A stretch of 6,773 bases of DNA from Streptosporangiaceae bacterium (lineage in GTDB: Bacteria > Actinomycetota > Actinomycetes > Streptosporangiales > Streptosporangiaceae), in NCBI GenBank assembly GCA_030039095.1, contig JASHQP010000529.1, positions 1 through 6,773 of the forward strand, given 5' to 3'. The notes beneath the pieces were generated by a model. The model saw only the letters and a list, made by a program, of their open reading frames with translations. It had not been told where the DNA came from and did not search any database. Both the position numbers and the translations under genes were made by a program. Below are positions 4,943 through 6,773 of the stretch, piece by piece (within the stretch, counting starts at the first letter, position 1; every line of letters begins with the position of its first letter).

Positions 4943-6773
4943 ATGCGTTTGCGCAGCCTGTCCATACGCCTGAGGATCCTTCTCCTCGTGGCCATACCGA
5001 TCCTTTCCCTGATCGGGGTCTACGCCTTCGCGGCGACGACCACAGCCAGCGATGCCATCAACCTGTCCAGGTCAAGGACGCTGAAGGACACCATCGGCAC
5101 ACCGACAGGCAACTTCGAGTCCGCGATCGACACCGAGCGCCTGCTCGCCGTCGCGTACCTGGCCGCCCCCATACCGTCCAACCTGGCTACGCTGCGTGCA
5201 CAGGAGACCAAGTCCGAGGCCGCCGAGAACGGCTTCAGGCAGGCTGCCGACAGCGCCACCGGCGACGCCTCCGCCGCCGACAAGCAGGCAATTGCCAACC
5301 TGCTGAAGGCTTCGGCCGGCCTGCCGTCGCTGCGCTCGCAGATCGCCTCCGTCACCATCAGCAGGCCGCAGGCGATCAGCGCGTACGACGCCATCATCAA
5401 CGCCGCCGACACAGTGCTGAACCAGACGATCCTGGAGGAGAACAACGTCCCGGTGGCGACCCAGAGCCTGACCCTGGTCAGGGCGGGCCGGGCCGAGGAC
5501 ATCCTCCTGGAAGAGGACGCGCTCATCAACGGCGACACGATCGCGCGGACGTTCTCCGTCGCCGACCGCCAGGAATTCACCCGGCTCGTCGGCGCCCGCC
5601 GCGCGGTGTACGCGGAGAACCTGCAGGACCTGGAGCCCGCTTACCGCGCCTACTACACCAAGGACGTAAACCCGCAGGCGCTGGCCTCCCTTACCGCGCT
5701 CGAGAACAAGATCATCGGCGACAACCACCCGGGCCACGTCCCGCCGGTACCGCTCGCGGACTGGAACCTGGCGGTCGGCGGGGTCTCCGTCGGGATGTCC
5801 AGCGCGAGCGAGCAGGCAGCGACCGAACTGACGGTGCGCGCACAGCCGGTCGCCAACGCGACCTTCCTCCGGCTCTACCTGGTCGGCGGCCTCGGTCTGC
5901 TGGCCGTGATCCTCTCCATCGGCGTGTCGGTCTTCATGGGCCGTGGCCTGGTCCGGCAGCTCGCCGCGCTGCGGCGGTCCGCCCTCGACCTGGCCAACAA
6001 CCGGCTTCCCAGCGTCATGGAGCGGCTTCGCGCAGGCCAGGACGTCGACGTGTCCGCCGAGGCACCTCCGCTGGAATCGGGCCCTGACGAGATCGGCCAG
6101 GTCCAAGAGGCCTTCAACGCGGTACAGCGGACGGCCGTGGCAGCGGCCGTCGACGAGGCCAGGCTGCGCCGCGGCGTCAGCGACGTCTTCCGCAACCTGG
6201 CCAGGCGCAGCCAGTCGCTGCTGCACCGCCAGCTCGCACTGCTCGATGCCATGGAACGCCGGGCCAGCGAGCCCGAGGAGCTCGAGGACCTGTTCCGCAT
6301 CGACCACCTCACCACCCGGATGCGCAGGCATTCCGAAGGCCTGATCATCTTGTCCGGTGAGTCGCCGGGCCGCGGCTGGCGCAACCCGGTGCCGTTCATC
6401 GACGTGCTTCGCGCGGCGGTATCCGAGGTCGAGGACTACACCCGCATCAGAGTCACCGTGGGGACACCCGCAGCCCTGGTCGGCCCCGCCGTGGCGGACG
6501 TCATTCACATGATTGCCGAGCTCGCCGAGAACGCCACGATCTACTCGCCCCCCAACACCCCCGTCCGGGTTCATGGGGACGTGGTGGGCCGCGGGTTCGC
6601 CGTCGAGATCGAAGACCGCGGGCTCGGCATCAGCGAAGAGAAGCTGACAGAGATCAACAACGACCTCGCCGACCCGCCGCAGTTCGACCTGTCCGGCAGC
6701 GAGCAGCTGGGCCTGTTCGTCGCCGGGCAGCTCGCGAAGCGGCACGACATCAGGATTACCCTGCAGGGCTCGC
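4943..6773 (+). CDS. NIT-domain sensor histidine kinase, 3' end beyond window
   Basis: 610 residues are visible and the frame stays open to the window edge. A basic N-terminus leads into membrane helix 1 (about 11-31). A largely helical extracytoplasmic region of about 270 residues follows, fitting the NIT (nitrate/nitrite-sensing) fold, with TERLLAVAYLA at 64-74 as the ER-type signature. Then come helix 2 (about 311-332), a HAMP-type linker (333-390) and a dimerisation-type helix pair (413-472, with SLLHRQL at 425-431 and DHLTTRMRR at 454-462). The ATPase domain shows N box E526-x-x-x-N530, G1 D558-R-G-L-G562 and G590; the last glycine loop is cut off. GAGG (4931-4934) precedes the ATG; upstream the frame closes at 4865-4867 with no other ATG or GTG. 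The ligand need not be nitrate. It may be the cvnA of a second conservon, but its downstream partners are not visible. Confidence 0.92.
   Translation, partial: MRLRSLSIRLRILLLVAIPILSLIGVYAFAATTTASDAINLSRSRTLKDTIGTPTGNFESAIDTERLLAVAYLAAPIPSNLATLRAQETKSEAAENGFRQAADSATGDASAADKQAIANLLKASAGLPSLRSQIASVTISRPQAISAYDAIINAADTVLNQTILEENNVPVATQSLTLVRAGRAEDILLEEDALINGDTIARTFSVADRQEFTRLVGARRAVYAENLQDLEPAYRAYYTKDVNPQALASLTALENKIIGDNHPGHVPPVPLADWNLAVGGVSVGMSSASEQAATELTVRAQPVANATFLRLYLVGGLGLLAVILSIGVSVFMGRGLVRQLAALRRSALDLANNRLPSVMERLRAGQDVDVSAEAPPLESGPDEIGQVQEAFNAVQRTAVAAAVDEARLRRGVSDVFRNLARRSQSLLHRQLALLDAMERRASEPEELEDLFRIDHLTTRMRRHSEGLIILSGESPGRGWRNPVPFIDVLRAAVSEVEDYTRIRVTVGTPAALVGPAVADVIHMIAELAENATIYSPPNTPVRVHGDVVGRGFAVEIEDRGLGISEEKLTEINNDLADPPQFDLSGSEQLGLFVAGQLAKRHDIRITLQGS

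Noticed and set aside
4864..6087. A 407-codon + strand frame with an ATG start over the second kinase gene
   Set aside because: Its product is an Arg/Pro/Gly/His-rich composition typical of an out-of-frame reading. The frame starting at 4943 encodes a clear NIT kinase and stays open to the window end.
5072..6745. A 557-codon antisense frame over the NIT kinase
   Set aside because: Long antisense frames are expected opposite GC-rich codons. No family motif is visible and the sense strand codes for a recognisable kinase.

Overview
The window comes from a high-GC, filamentous-type actinomycete. Coding sequence is strongly GC-biased at third positions. The gene families (conservon signalling module, NIT-domain kinase, 42-residue TPR repeats) are those of Streptomyces, Streptosporangiales and their relatives. 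I cannot name the genus. All real genes are on the + strand, and I saw no TTA (bldA-type) codon in any of them.

Layout. (1) Positions 1-852 hold the 3' end of a TPR-repeat protein, cut by the window edge, with a hairpin straddling its stop codon. (2) Positions 853-1362 are about 510 bp without a convincing gene. The stretch becomes AT-richer from about 1138 and holds a second hairpin and a perfect 12-bp palindrome. (3) Positions 1363-4620 are a compact four-gene operon in conservon (cvn) order: a membrane histidine-kinase-like ATPase (cvnA), a Roadblock/LC7 protein (cvnB), a DUF742 winged-helix-like protein (cvnC) and a Ras-like small GTPase (cvnD). The joints are a 1-nt overlap, a 6-nt gap and a 20-nt overlap. 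(4) Positions 4621-4942 are a 322-bp gap with an AT-rich core. It holds three dyad elements, each on or beside a -10-like hexamer. The last one coincides with an extended -10 (TGT-TATGAT) about 70 bp before the next gene. (5) From 4943 to the window end runs a second, paralogous kinase with a full extracytoplasmic NIT sensor, truncated inside its ATPase domain. Its frame is open to the edge.

Working model. In the conservon family the kinase-like protein sits at the membrane and is thought to assemble with the Roadblock, DUF742 and GTPase partners, much like a eukaryotic receptor/G-protein complex. Here the complete module is driven by a kinase with almost no extracytoplasmic region. The next gene encodes a closely similar kinase that has the sensor. 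Around their first membrane helix and the start of the sensor the two proteins still align, so the first looks like a version of the second from which the sensor was deleted. The second kinase may head another conservon beyond the window, or share the partners encoded here. Nothing seen amounts to an entirely new system. The items most worth checking are the sensor-less/sensor-bearing kinase pair and the cluster of operator-like dyads between them.
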